Below are positions 41,550 through 50,620 of a stretch of 64,000 nucleotides of DNA, in pieces; the first letter of the stretch is position 1; every line of letters starts with the position of its first letter. Under the pieces are notes generated by a model that saw nothing but the letters and a program-made list of their open reading frames with translations, made no database searches and had not been told where the DNA came from. This DNA comes from Cryoendolithus antarcticus (Eukaryota; Ascomycota; Dothideomycetes; Cladosporiales; Cladosporiaceae): positions 186,001 to 250,000 of the forward strand of contig NAJO01000021.1 of NCBI GenBank assembly GCA_002077065.1, given 5' to 3'. The translations under genes were made by a program, and so were the position numbers.

Positions 41550-43679
41550 ATGATCTCAATCAAAGTACCCTGCTCGTCTGCCAACATTGGACCCGGCTTC
41601 GATGTCATTGGACTGGCGCTCTCAGAATGGTTGGAAGTTCAGATCAACCTCGACGATGGCGCTTCAGCGGATGCTCCCTACAACTGTAGAATCACGTACG
41701 AAGGACTCGGCGAAGGTGAGGTCCCACTGGAACCAGATCACAACCTGATCACTCAGACTGCACTGTACGTGCTTCGTTGTCACGAGCAAAGATCGTTCCC
41801 AGCGAAGACTCATGTTCACATCATCAATCCTATTCCGCTTGGACGAGGTCTTGGGTCTTCGGGTGCAGCTGTCGTAGCAGGAGTTGCACTCGGCAGCACC
41901 GTTGGCAAACTCGACTTGAATAAGGACCGTATACTGGACTTCTGCTTGATGATCGAGCGGCATCCCGACAATGTTGCTGCAGCACTGTATGGAGGCTTCG
42001 TTGGCAGCTATCTCAAGGAGCTCAACCCGGAGGACATGAAGCGAAAGGAGATTCCTCTTGCTGAAGTCTTACCTGAACCCCAGGGAGGCGAAGACACTGG
42101 ACTTCGACCTCCTATACCACCAAAGGATATTGGCAAGCACATCCGCTTTCCATGGGCCAAGGAGATCAAATGCATTGCTATAATACCAGACTTCGAGGTT
42201 AGCACAGCGAAGGCACGAAGTGTACTACCCACGACGTACGAGAAATCAGACGTGATCTACAACCTGCAACGAGTCGCGCTACTCACAACTGCACTCGGTC
42301 AGTCGCCTCCGAACGCAGAGATGATCTACGACGGAATGCAAGACAAGATACATCAGCCGTATCGGAAGACACTGATTCCAGGTCTGACCGAGATCCTTCA
42401 ATCCGTCACACCTGCCTCGCATCCTGGACTGCTCGGCATTTGCCTCTCAGGCGCAGGTCCGACAATCCTAGCTCTGGCAACAGACAACTTCGAACACATA
42501 GCCACCCACTTGATCGATCAATTCAAGAAGGAGAACATCTCCTGCACATGGAAGCTCCTCGAACCAGCCTACGATGGTCTCACAATCACAGACAGCTCCG
42601 CCACTAGGTCAGCCCCACAAGCCCTCACATACGCCTCCGCCGGCGTTTCGATAGACTCCGGCAACGAGCTCGTCACATCCATCAAAGCAGCAGTCAAGTC
42701 CACAAAGCGCCCCGGCGCAGATGCGGAAATCGGCGGCTTCGGCGGTGCCTTCGATTTCGAGGCTGCAGGCTACACAGAGCCTCCGATCCTCATCCAGGCC
42801 ATCGACGGCATAGGTACAAAGCTCAAGATTGCGTTCGCCATGAACGACTTCAGCACCGTCGGCATCGACCTCGTGGCGATGAACGTCAATGATCTTGTCG
42901 TGCAGGGTGCCGAGCCGCTGACGTTTATGGACTACTACGCTTGCTCGCAGCTTGAGATCCCGGATGCTGTGAGTTTCGTCCAGGGTGTTGCGAAGGGGTG
43001 TGTTGAGTCTGGGTGTGCGCTTGTAGGCGGTGAGACAGCAGAGATGCCAGGAATGTATCAGGGGAAGGAGTTTGATGCCGCAGGCGCTGCGACGGGTGCA
43101 CTGAAGAAAGGCAAGAAAGTGCTGCCGTATACTGATGCGATGAAGGAGGGGGATGTGCTGCTAGGCTTGGCAAGCAATGGCCCTCACTCGAACGGCTACT
43201 CGCTGATCCGCAAAGTCATCGAGCGGGCAGGTCTGAGCTTTCAGGACAAGGCGCCATGGGACCAGTCGCAAAGTGTCGGCCAGTCTCTACTGCTGCCCAC
43301 AAGAATCTACGTCAAGTCCCTCCTTGCCGCGGTTACCCAAGACCTCTTACTAGGAATGGCGCACATCACCGGCGGCGGTCTGGAAGACAACATCCCTCGT
43401 ATGTTGCCCAAGACCTTGGCCGCAGAAGTTGATGCTAGTACCTGGGATGTCCCACCCGTGCTCAAGTGGCTGAAGAAGTCCGGTGTGATTAGTGATCGTG
43501 AGTTCGCCAGGACGTGGAACACAGGACTGGGTATGGTGATTGTAGTCGAGGAGAGTAAGGTCGATGCAGCGATCGATGTTCTTCGGTCGGAGGGCGAGAA
43601 AGTCTGCCGAATAGGCAGGCTTATGAAATATGCTGGAGAGGGTGTTGTTCTTAGCAAGGCCGAGGGGTGGAACTCATAG
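41550..43679 (+). CDS. Homoserine kinase fused to AIR synthetase (phosphoribosylformylglycinamidine cyclo-ligase)
   Basis: One uninterrupted 709-aa ORF holds two complete enzymes. Residues 1-347 are homoserine kinase (GHMP family; threonine synthesis): PCSSANIGPGFDVIGLALS (7-25), ATP loop PLGRGLGSSGAAV (96-108) and LSGAGPTIL (299-307). After an ~11-residue Ser/Ala linker (348-358), residues 359-709 are AIR synthetase (purine synthesis step 5): YASAGVSIDSGNELV, RPGADAEIGGFGG, DGIGTKLK (419-426), NVNDLVVQGAEP (445-456), GGETAEMPGMY (493-503), SNGPHSNGYSL (542-552) and HITGGGLEDNIPR. All motifs look intact. Fungal AIRS normally forms the second half of the GARS-AIRS protein Ade5,7; here GARS is absent and homoserine kinase takes its place. 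No frame break or intron signal is visible at the junction (42591-42623). It is probably cytosolic and bifunctional. Confidence 0.93.
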   Translation: MISIKVPCSSANIGPGFDVIGLALSEWLEVQINLDDGASADAPYNCRITYEGLGEGEVPLEPDHNLITQTALYVLRCHEQRSFPAKTHVHIINPIPLGRGLGSSGAAVVAGVALGSTVGKLDLNKDRILDFCLMIERHPDNVAAALYGGFVGSYLKELNPEDMKRKEIPLAEVLPEPQGGEDTGLRPPIPPKDIGKHIRFPWAKEIKCIAIIPDFEVSTAKARSVLPTTYEKSDVIYNLQRVALLTTALGQSPPNAEMIYDGMQDKIHQPYRKTLIPGLTEILQSVTPASHPGLLGICLSGAGPTILALATDNFEHIATHLIDQFKKENISCTWKLLEPAYDGLTITDSSATRSAPQALTYASAGVSIDSGNELVTSIKAAVKSTKRPGADAEIGGFGGAFDFEAAGYTEPPILIQAIDGIGTKLKIAFAMNDFSTVGIDLVAMNVNDLVVQGAEPLTFMDYYACSQLEIPDAVSFVQGVAKGCVESGCALVGGETAEMPGMYQGKEFDAAGAATGALKKGKKVLPYTDAMKEGDVLLGLASNGPHSNGYSLIRKVIERAGLSFQDKAPWDQSQSVGQSLLLPTRIYVKSLLAAVTQDLLLGMAHITGGGLEDNIPRMLPKTLAAEVDASTWDVPPVLKWLKKSGVISDREFARTWNTGLGMVIVVEESKVDAAIDVLRSEGEKVCRIGRLMKYAGEGVVLSKAEGWNS

Positions 43680-44616
43680 CCTTCGTAACGTTGCGCTCTG
43701 CCTGCTCGGGACGTCTGAAGCTAGATGTACATCTCCCCTGTTCACACTCAGCCCGACAGACTGCGCTTCCAGATTGATGCTAAATGAGGTCGTGGGCACT
43801 CGATCATAACCTATGTACCAACACTCCTGGCTCCGTGTCTCAACTCCATCTCGCAGGCGACATTTAGAATCTGCTCGCATTGCGTACATTGAGTACGCCG
43901 TAATCCACGTGAATCCGTATCATGTTCTGATCTCAACTGTAAGAATCTCCACGATGTTGTAACAAGTCACTCGACCAACATCACTCGTGCTCGTGTGTCA
44001 CCATGCTCGCGCGTCTCGCGTCTCGCCTTGCTGGGGCTGCGAGACTAATCGGACATCTCGCAGGCAGCGGAGGACTAGCGTGGGCGCTAGTAATCCAATC
44101 AAAGAGAGGCGACGAGTCGCAATCCGCAGAGGAAAGAGCTAGGGAGGGTCGTGTGAGTTGGCGGAAAGGGATAAGCATGCTCGGAAACATTCGGGCAGAT
44201 GAATGAAGAAAGATGAGCAAGCCACGCCAAGTACACTAAGGAAATGTATCAGAGTAGAGAAATATCGTGCGCTGACTTCTTGGTCGCTAGATGTGACAGC
44301 ACAGAAAGTAAAAGATACGTACCTGACTCACACGTGACGTGTGGTGCTGTGGGATACGTGAAAGTCGCCGCTGCTTGGTTAATCAGTGATGATTGGAATT
44401 CAGAATGTTGAGAAGCATGCCATGTGGAGTCTGTTCAGCTGCATTCCACCCACAGACCCGGCTCCTTCATTTCTCGTGCCTCCTTCGGCACTTGTCTGAC
44501 CGTCATCTGACGCTGCCAGTCTCGTCAAATCCCTCGATATGTACATTGGCCGCAATCCCAAGCGCCAGTAACCCTTCACCGTGAATAATTCCCCTCTCCA
44601 TGCGCAGCTTCATTGT
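43680..44616. other. Convergent spacer between the HSK-AIRS fusion and the 61-aa gene
   Basis: 937 bp. A plus-strand ORF at 44003-44206 (67 aa) has an Arg/Ala/Leu-rich start like a mitochondrial presequence, but there is no other support and the opposite strand is equally open. No gene called. Confidence 0.35.
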
Positions 44617-44859
44617 TCAATGATCCCATGGGTGCTTTAGTCCGATTAATGCCGCGCCATCGTGGTATGCTCTGAACATGAGCTGTGTACAATGTCAGCC
44701 ACGCCAGCTCTCCACCCTTAACTCTCACGGCGTACATACGAAGAACCACATCGAGGCTCCTAGCCCGGTCGCAGCGAATCTGTAAAGTGGTCGTACTGGG
44801 TGGATGTGGATGGGGTGGGCGCCATGGCCGGCTGCGCGAAGGAGGGCGGTGGCTCGCAT
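44617..44859 (-). CDS. Small protein, probable complex I accessory subunit (NDUFB2/AGGG-like)
   Basis: Two exons, 44859-44740 and 44682-44617, with a 57-nt intron (GTATGT donor, GGCTGAC branch, TACACAG acceptor), phase 0, 61 aa. The N-terminus (MRATALLRAAGHGAHPIHIH) is basic/His-rich. A single hydrophobic helix spans about 26-44 (RFAATGLGASMWFF, then LMFRAY after the splice), and the tail reads HDGAALIGLKHPWDH. The MWFF...FRAxHDG...G.KHPWDH pattern resembles, from memory, small fungal NADH:ubiquinone oxidoreductase beta subunits related to NDUFB2, single-pass inner-membrane proteins. The exact splice and a strongly protein-like tail make the gene itself likely; the family name is an inference. 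Confidence 0.6.
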
Positions 44860-45250
44860 GATGGCGGCGGAGAGGACGGAAGTGGTCGAATGCAATCGAC
44901 GGACTTGAGCAAAGATATGGCGCGTTGAGAAAGACTTCCTCCGGCTTCTTCGAGTGCACTGCAGTTGCCAACGGAGTGCGGTTGTCTACTTGAGCTCGAG
45001 ATGTCACTTCCACATTGCGCTAGCATTTAAGCTTATTCTCGGCCCGCAGTCCGATTGTCTGGGAACTCTCCACCTCGAAACACCTCTGCGCGACACCATT
45101 GACAGCGTTGTGCATCTATTCACTGCCATCGTTATCGCGCAAGCAAGCCGCGCAGCAGACGATGTTCTTCAACCCGATGACTTGAGCTCATCGCCTCTCT
45201 TGCCGAGCAGGACGCGACTCAGGTGAACGAGCAGTCGATCATCCATCACC
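44860..45250. promoter_or_regulatory. Divergent region: 61-aa gene / BUR1 promoters
   Basis: 391 bp between divergent starts. ORFs that read through here on the minus strand are upstream frames of the small spliced gene and are not supported. Confidence 0.4.
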
Positions 45251-47269
45251 ATGGCCGACCCTACCCAACGCCGCTTCCGCGGCAGCGCAAAGATCTCGGA
45301 GTACGAAGTGATGCCCGAGAAGCTAGGCGAGGGAACCTTTGGCATAGTCTCCAAAGCCATCTCCAAGCGCACCGGCCGCACAGTCGCACTCAAGAAGATC
45401 CTTATGCACAATGAGAAGGACGGCTTTCCCATCACAGCCCTTCGCGAGGTGAAGCTGCTCAAGATGCTTTGCCATCCGAACATTCTACACTTGGACGAGA
45501 TGGCCGTGGAGCGCGAAGCTGTCGACGTGAAGGCCAAGAACGGCAAGAAGCGGGCGACGCTGTACATGGTCATGCCGTATGCTGAGCACGACTTGAGTGG
45601 CATGTTGACGAACCCGAGCATCAATTTCAGTGAGCCGCAGATCAAGTGCTACATGCAGCAATTACTCGAGGGATTGCGGTATTTGCACGACTCGCACATT
45701 CTGCATCGGGACATGAAGGCTGCGAATATTTTGATCTCGAACTCGGGGATCTTGCAGATTGCAGATTTCGGACTCGCGAGACATTACGACGGGAGTACGC
45801 CGCAGCCAGGAGGAGGCAATGGAGAGGCGGTACGGGACTACACGAGTCTGGTCGTGACGAGATGGTACCGACCACCGGAGTTGCTCCTCACGCTTAAGAG
45901 GTATACGCCTGCAATAGATCTGTGGGGTGTTGGGTGCATCTTCGGCGAGATGTACGAGCGCAAGCCTATTCTCGAGGGACGAACGGACGTGGATCAATGC
46001 GTGAAGATCTTCGCTCTACTTGGCTCGCCTACGGAGCAGACTATGCCTGGATGGTCTGAGCTGCCAGGGTGCGAGGGAACTCGCGAATGGGATGCTGTGA
46101 AGGGCGATATTGATCGACGCTTTGGTCAACGACTGTCTCGAGAAGGTCTGGCGCTGATGAAGGAGCTGATGAACCTCGACTGGCGTAGACGCATCAACGC
46201 TATCGATGCCCTGCAACATCCTTACTTCACATCACACCCGCTACCCTCGAGACCAGAGGACATACCGAAGTACGAAGACTCACACGAGCTGGACTCACGC
46301 AACCGTGGCAGGGAGCAAAGACGCCAACCTCCGGCTCCAGCAGGTGGAGACGTTGGTATGGGACCCGACGAACACATGAATGGAGGCTCCTACAATGAAC
46401 GCCATCGCTACGATGATCGCTACAACGACCGAGCGCCTCGCCACCAGCCTTATGCTCGCGAACGGAGTGGACCGCCCGGCTCGCAGCCGCATCGTTACGA
46501 TGATCGTCGCCCACCGCCGTCCAATGGAGCGCCACCCAACGGCAATCGACGTCCGGGTTGGGAGCAGGATGATCGACCTCGGAACTTGCCTCCTGCACCG
46601 TACGCGAACGGTCATCCTCTGCCGCCGAAGCCGATGTCACAGGCGCCGCCTTCGATTACCAGCGCGCCACCTCCACCGCCTCAGGCAGCCTCTCGCGGAG
46701 GTCCTGCTGTGGACACTTACATCCCTGCCTATTCTCGCGGCGACTCACATGATAGCGCTCGGGATCGAGATCGAGATCGCAGACGCGACTATGACCGCAA
46801 TGACCGCAATGACCGACCTCCACCGCGCGACGTCGACCTCCCTGCGCGCAGCTACCGCGATGTCGATGCGCCCCCACCAGCTCGATCTCATCGCGATGCA
46901 GACGCCGCGCCTCCACCTACGCGCTCGTACCGCGACCGGGACCGGGAAGTTGAGCCTCGCAGCTACGCAGACGAGCCAGCGGCACGTGGCTACAGAGATC
47001 GGAACTCCCAGGACCGCGACAGAGGCTACAGAGAGGACTTGCTGCCTTCACGCCCTGATCGCGACGCAGGCAGGGATCGCGATTGTGGCCGGGACACGTA
47101 TCGTGAACGGGACAGGGCAAATGGCTACAACGATCGGGACCAGGATGCTAGTAGGGACAGAGACCGGGAGGTGCTGCCAAGGCGTGGTACGAGGAGTCGC
47201 AGCCCTGTCGACAGACGGGGAGGGGCGAGGGAGAGGGATGATAGGGATGGCGGGTATCGGAGGAATTGA
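45251..47269 (+). CDS. BUR1: Cyclin-dependent kinase BUR1/CDK9 (P-TEFb-type)
   Basis: 672-aa single-exon ORF. The kinase domain (about 18-318) has GEGTFGIV (26-33), VALKK (Lys48), the PITALRE helix (60-66) that gave CDK9 its old name, HRDMKAANI (152-160), DFG (172-174) and a T-loop with [14 protein letters not shown] (197-210). Residues ~330-672 are disordered: Pro/Arg-rich, then dense RD/RDR repeats with PPPARS motifs, typical of fungal Bur1 tails that contact the polymerase II machinery. The family phosphorylates the RNA polymerase II C-terminal domain and Spt5 to promote elongation. The Arg/Asp tail is unusually repetitive at DNA level (GAC/CGC/GAT triplets around 46740-47180). Confidence 0.95.
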   Translation: MADPTQRRFRGSAKISEYEVMPEKLGEGTFGIVSKAISKRTGRTVALKKILMHNEKDGFPITALREVKLLKMLCHPNILHLDEMAVEREAVDVKAKNGKKRATLYMVMPYAEHDLSGMLTNPSINFSEPQIKCYMQQLLEGLRYLHDSHILHRDMKAANILISNSGILQIADFGLARHYDGSTPQPGGGNGEAVRDYTSLVVTRWYRPPELLLTLKRYTPAIDLWGVGCIFGEMYERKPILEGRTDVDQCVKIFALLGSPTEQTMPGWSELPGCEGTREWDAVKGDIDRRFGQRLSREGLALMKELMNLDWRRRINAIDALQHPYFTSHPLPSRPEDIPKYEDSHELDSRNRGREQRRQPPAPAGGDVGMGPDEHMNGGSYNERHRYDDRYNDRAPRHQPYARERSGPPGSQPHRYDDRRPPPSNGAPPNGNRRPGWEQDDRPRNLPPAPYANGHPLPPKPMSQAPPSITSAPPPPPQAASRGGPAVDTYIPAYSRGDSHDSARDRDRDRRRDYDRNDRNDRPPPRDVDLPARSYRDVDAPPPARSHRDADAAPPPTRSYRDRDREVEPRSYADEPAARGYRDRNSQDRDRGYREDLLPSRPDRDAGRDRDCGRDTYRERDRANGYNDRDQDASRDRDREVLPRRGTRSRSPVDRRGGARERDDRDGGYRRN

Positions 47270-47760
47270 TGACGAGATCGCATGAACTTTAGCGAGGCGT
47301 TCTGGTGACGGACTCTGCACGATGCGATCGGAGCATCCAATGCAAGCACAGTATTTGGAGATGGAGCGGTAGATACCCAAGCAGCACAAACCACTTCCTA
47401 ACTTAACGTATCTCATGGGCTGCAATAAGTTCTGTTGGACAGACGAGTTCGCCATGAGTCGCAGCCTGTTTGTGACATCTCACTTCCGCATTGAACCCCT
47501 GGTCGCCAATTGATTTCTTCGTTCCATTCTACGTTACTATGAGCGTTCAGGTCTACTCCACACAGCTCAGCATGAGAGCACCCGGCAGGTGCCGAGCCCT
47601 TGTCGCTGTTGCTTGCTTCGTTACATCTCCAGTCGCTCGATCGTCGTTCCACCGACGTCGTCTATCATCGAGATCTGCGTCGCGTCCGCATCACGCATTG
47701 CCGCGCAGATTCCCGCCGCTCGCCTGAGCTCCTCGAGACAATGACGAGCTGCCACTAGGG
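47270..47760. other. Spacer 3' of BUR1
   Basis: 491 bp between the BUR1 stop and the end of the open frame that follows eRF1 on the opposite strand. I see nothing else. Confidence 0.35.
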
Positions 47761-48166
47761 TTAGCCTGCGATGGCCACGATACGGAGGTCGCTTTGCTGT
47801 ATGGTGCTCGGCGAGCAGAGAGCGATGCGATCGCCACACCCTTCCTCTGTCGTGCTGTCGTGGCTCTGTATGCTCTGAGACAATGTCAGCCGCTTCAGAA
47901 TGAGAAAGAGAGAGAGAGGTTGCTACACTTACGTCTGTACTGGGGCGTACCATGTATGGAGCCTGGTAGTCGCGCAGCAGCCGGCGAACTAGTCTGTCCT
48001 TCGCAGCGTGGAGCGGACCCACCCTCGTGGAAAGCGCTGGGCGTTCTACCACTGTAGCAACGTTCTCCTCATCACGAGGCGCCGTCGAATTGCTGCTCTG
48101 TGGCAAAGGCAAATCGGAAGTAGGCGCCTCGCTTACATTCTTGATGTCGGCGAGGGTGCGATATTG
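47761..48166 (-). other. Open frame with in-phase intron directly downstream of the eRF1 stop
   Basis: In the frame of eRF1, the TGA at 48169-48167 is followed by 78 sense codons (48166-47933). Then comes an intron with GTAAGT donor, CTCTCTCTCTTTCTC tract, GGCTGAC branch and CTCAG acceptor (47932-47875, 58 nt, phase 0), then 37 more codons to TAA at 47761. There is no ATG in frame until residue 71. It could be a stop-readthrough extension of eRF1, an intron-bearing 3' untranslated region, or the body of a small gene whose first exon I cannot find. The 115 encoded residues match no family I know. Confidence 0.25.
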
Positions 48167-49533
48167 TCAGTCTGGTGAAAGTATTAGAAATTGCTGCACC
48201 TCGGACAGTAGACCACCCAGTACTTACCATCGTAAAAGTCATCATACTCATCGTCATCATCGGCCAATTGCTCGAAGTTGAGCTTATAGCGTAAGATGGC
48301 ACCAATTCCACCGAAACCCTTGACGAACTGATTGCCCTCGCTGGAGCGATCCGACACGAATTCTAAGGTCGCGCCGAAGTCACGGTACTTCTCCGCCAAC
48401 CACTCGAGAAACGACATTTGTTCGATGATCTCCATTTCTTGTCCAGTGTCCTTGTCCATGAAGAGACTGCGGTCGTTCTCTTGCAACTTGTTCGTGTGTA
48501 GCACCACTTCGCGATTCTCACTGCTCTTCAGGGTCCAACGAGTCATCTCCAGATTCTCATATACGATCAGTGTCTCGGCGGCACCTGCATCGAGAGCTTT
48601 GAGAGTATCCTCGACACCGTAACAGACCTTGCCGGTATCCTGAGAGATCTCGTCGAAGTACTTGTTGATCAGCTTCTTCTCTTGGATGAATTTGACATTG
48701 CCGAGGGTCTCTGACGACAGTTCGATGGCCTGATTGAAGCCGTTCTCTCCTCCATAACTGACATCCACAACCTTGATGACTTTCGTTACCAGGCGGTTGT
48801 CGAACAGATCAGACTGATTGAGGTCGTTCTTGAAGTCTGCACTCCCTGCCAAGATGAGCCCGGCAACATTGACTTTGTCGGCGGTGATGAAATTCTGCAC
48901 TGCCAGCTCGGCGACCTTGCGGACGTAGTTGTGACGCTTCTCCTCACGCAGACGTGCAAAACGGAGGGCGGACTGACCACCTCGACCGTGCTTCTTGGGC
49001 AAATCGACAGAGAACTTGTGCACGATATCACGTGTATTGCCCGAGAGCGTTCCAAAGAGCGCTCCGTTGCCGTCCATGATGATGAAACCGAATTTCTGGT
49101 CCGATTCGAGGAGCTCGCTCAGTGCCTCGGTATGGAACTTGTTGTCGCAGAGATACAAAGATGTGTTGATCGGTTTGAAGGGCTCAAAGTCGATGTTGAT
49201 CTTGCGTTCCTTGCCCTCGTTGGTGATGATTTCACCGCAGTAGACCACCAAACCGTTCGGGGGCACCTTCGAATACAGCTTCAATCGCTGTTGCGTAGAT
49301 GTGATTGCGGACAAGACCGACAATCGATTGACGCGCGACTTGATGTTCGATGCCGTACCAAACTCTTCCGCCAACATCTTCGCCGCACGCGAGACCTGAT
49401 CTTTCGGGGGGATGATGAGGGAGATCATGGATGTACCATTGCCTCTCGCTGCCTCCAGCGACTTGATCAACTTCTTCACCTTCCATATCTCGATGTTCTT
49501 CTCGGCCTCCGTGGACTGCTGTGGTGCCGACAT
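48167..49533 (-). CDS. SUP45: Eukaryotic peptide chain release factor 1 (eRF1)
   Basis: Exon 1 is 49533-48228; exon 2 is only 5 nt (48171-48167: AC plus TGA) after a 56-nt intron (GTAAGT ... CTAATACTTTCACCAG), giving 436 aa. Domain 1 has the stop-codon-reading TASNIKS (60-66) and YLCDNKF (127-133) motifs. Domain 2 has GGQ (185-187), which triggers peptidyl-tRNA hydrolysis. Domain 3 (eRF3 binding) runs to the acidic tail. With the splice the tail ends EYDDFYDD, as in other fungal eRF1; unspliced it would end in an unrelated [15 protein letters not shown] second possible acceptor (ATCAAG, 48145) would give a 20-residue different tail and is less likely. Cytosolic translation termination. Confidence 0.94.
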
Positions 49534-50620
49534 GGTGCTGTCAGTCAGTCCGGATTGTCGATATGCTGTGGTGTCGTGGCAGTGAGAGACAGAAATTGGC
49601 GGGGCAAATAATTCGAAGTTGTGGCGTAGTCAGCGGACCCTCCCGTAACTTAGCGTGGTGTCCCTCGCTCGTGCCTGTCGCAGTGTGATGACGCGAAGTT
49701 GGACCCGAGTCACTTTCTCGAGGGACTTGGACTGGTTGTGACAAAGACCCGTGATGAGGATCTTCGAATGAGACAGCGTCATTCCCTAGATTCGCTTGTG
49801 AAAAAGCACAGTCAGCCGACGCTCCTCGGTGGCAGTCTGGCTGCGGTCTGGCACGAGCCTATGCCGTCCTACGGCAGCTCGGATGTTCCTTCACCTTTCC
49901 TCGAGAGACCCACCATCTCCACCCCCGAATCGCGTCGGCTCAATGACTACGGGGGTGACACATCGTTTCTATTACACTGTTTACGCTTCGTACCATGTCC
50001 AATCCTTACCAAACGACACCCACATTATCAGACAGATGTTGTGCAGCATCGCAGTTCCCCAGGTGCTCGAAGAATGCGGTACCTCGAGTGCCACATGAGG
50101 ATAGTCCGCATGCACGACATGCAGCGGCCCATCTCGGCTCAATCTCGTTGATGGAGAAGTTTCGATATGCGAATGGCACAAGGTATCTGATAAGAACATA
50201 CCCACTCGTCGCGTCTCCCGTCAACACTGTTTTCTCTTCGAATGGAATGGGCGCTCTTTCTGCCTTGTATCTTTCCTTCTCCTGCAGAGCTCGTTCTATC
50301 ACGCGCACTTCCTAGCTCCGCGCATCTACCAGGGTCTACAGCTCGACAGCGCAGGGTACATGAGGTCCAGCTTTCATACAGCATCTCCGAGACGTACGAA
50401 AAGATTCGCCACGCCAAACCGAACTCGAAAGGAGCGAAAGGTCCATGCAAGCACAAATCGATTGACTTGCAGAAGCACCGACACGCAAGCTACCGGTGGC
50501 GAGCTCGACCCAGCTCGTCCAAAGGATCTAGGTCCCAGCCTTTCAGCTGTCGACGCGCCGGCAGCGCCGTGATACAGACAGGGTTGAAAAAGCACCGAGA
50601 TTTCGAAGTGGACAGTCAAT
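49534..50620. promoter_or_regulatory. Divergent region between eRF1 and the AVT1-type transporter
   Basis: 1.09 kb with both promoters. A minus-strand frame at 50006-50308 (GTG start, closed by a TAG just upstream) is protein-like at its start (RVIERALQEKERYKAERAP) but matches nothing known and has no ATG. I do not call it a gene. Confidence 0.4.

Noticed and set aside
44003..44206. 67-codon ORF with mitochondrial-presequence-like start
   Set aside because: Only the Arg/Ala-rich N-terminus supports it; no conserved body, and the opposite strand is open as well.
44576..45013. Longer minus-strand ORFs over the 61-aa gene
   Set aside because: They are alternative frames reading through the intron and leader; the spliced 61-aa product is much more protein-like.
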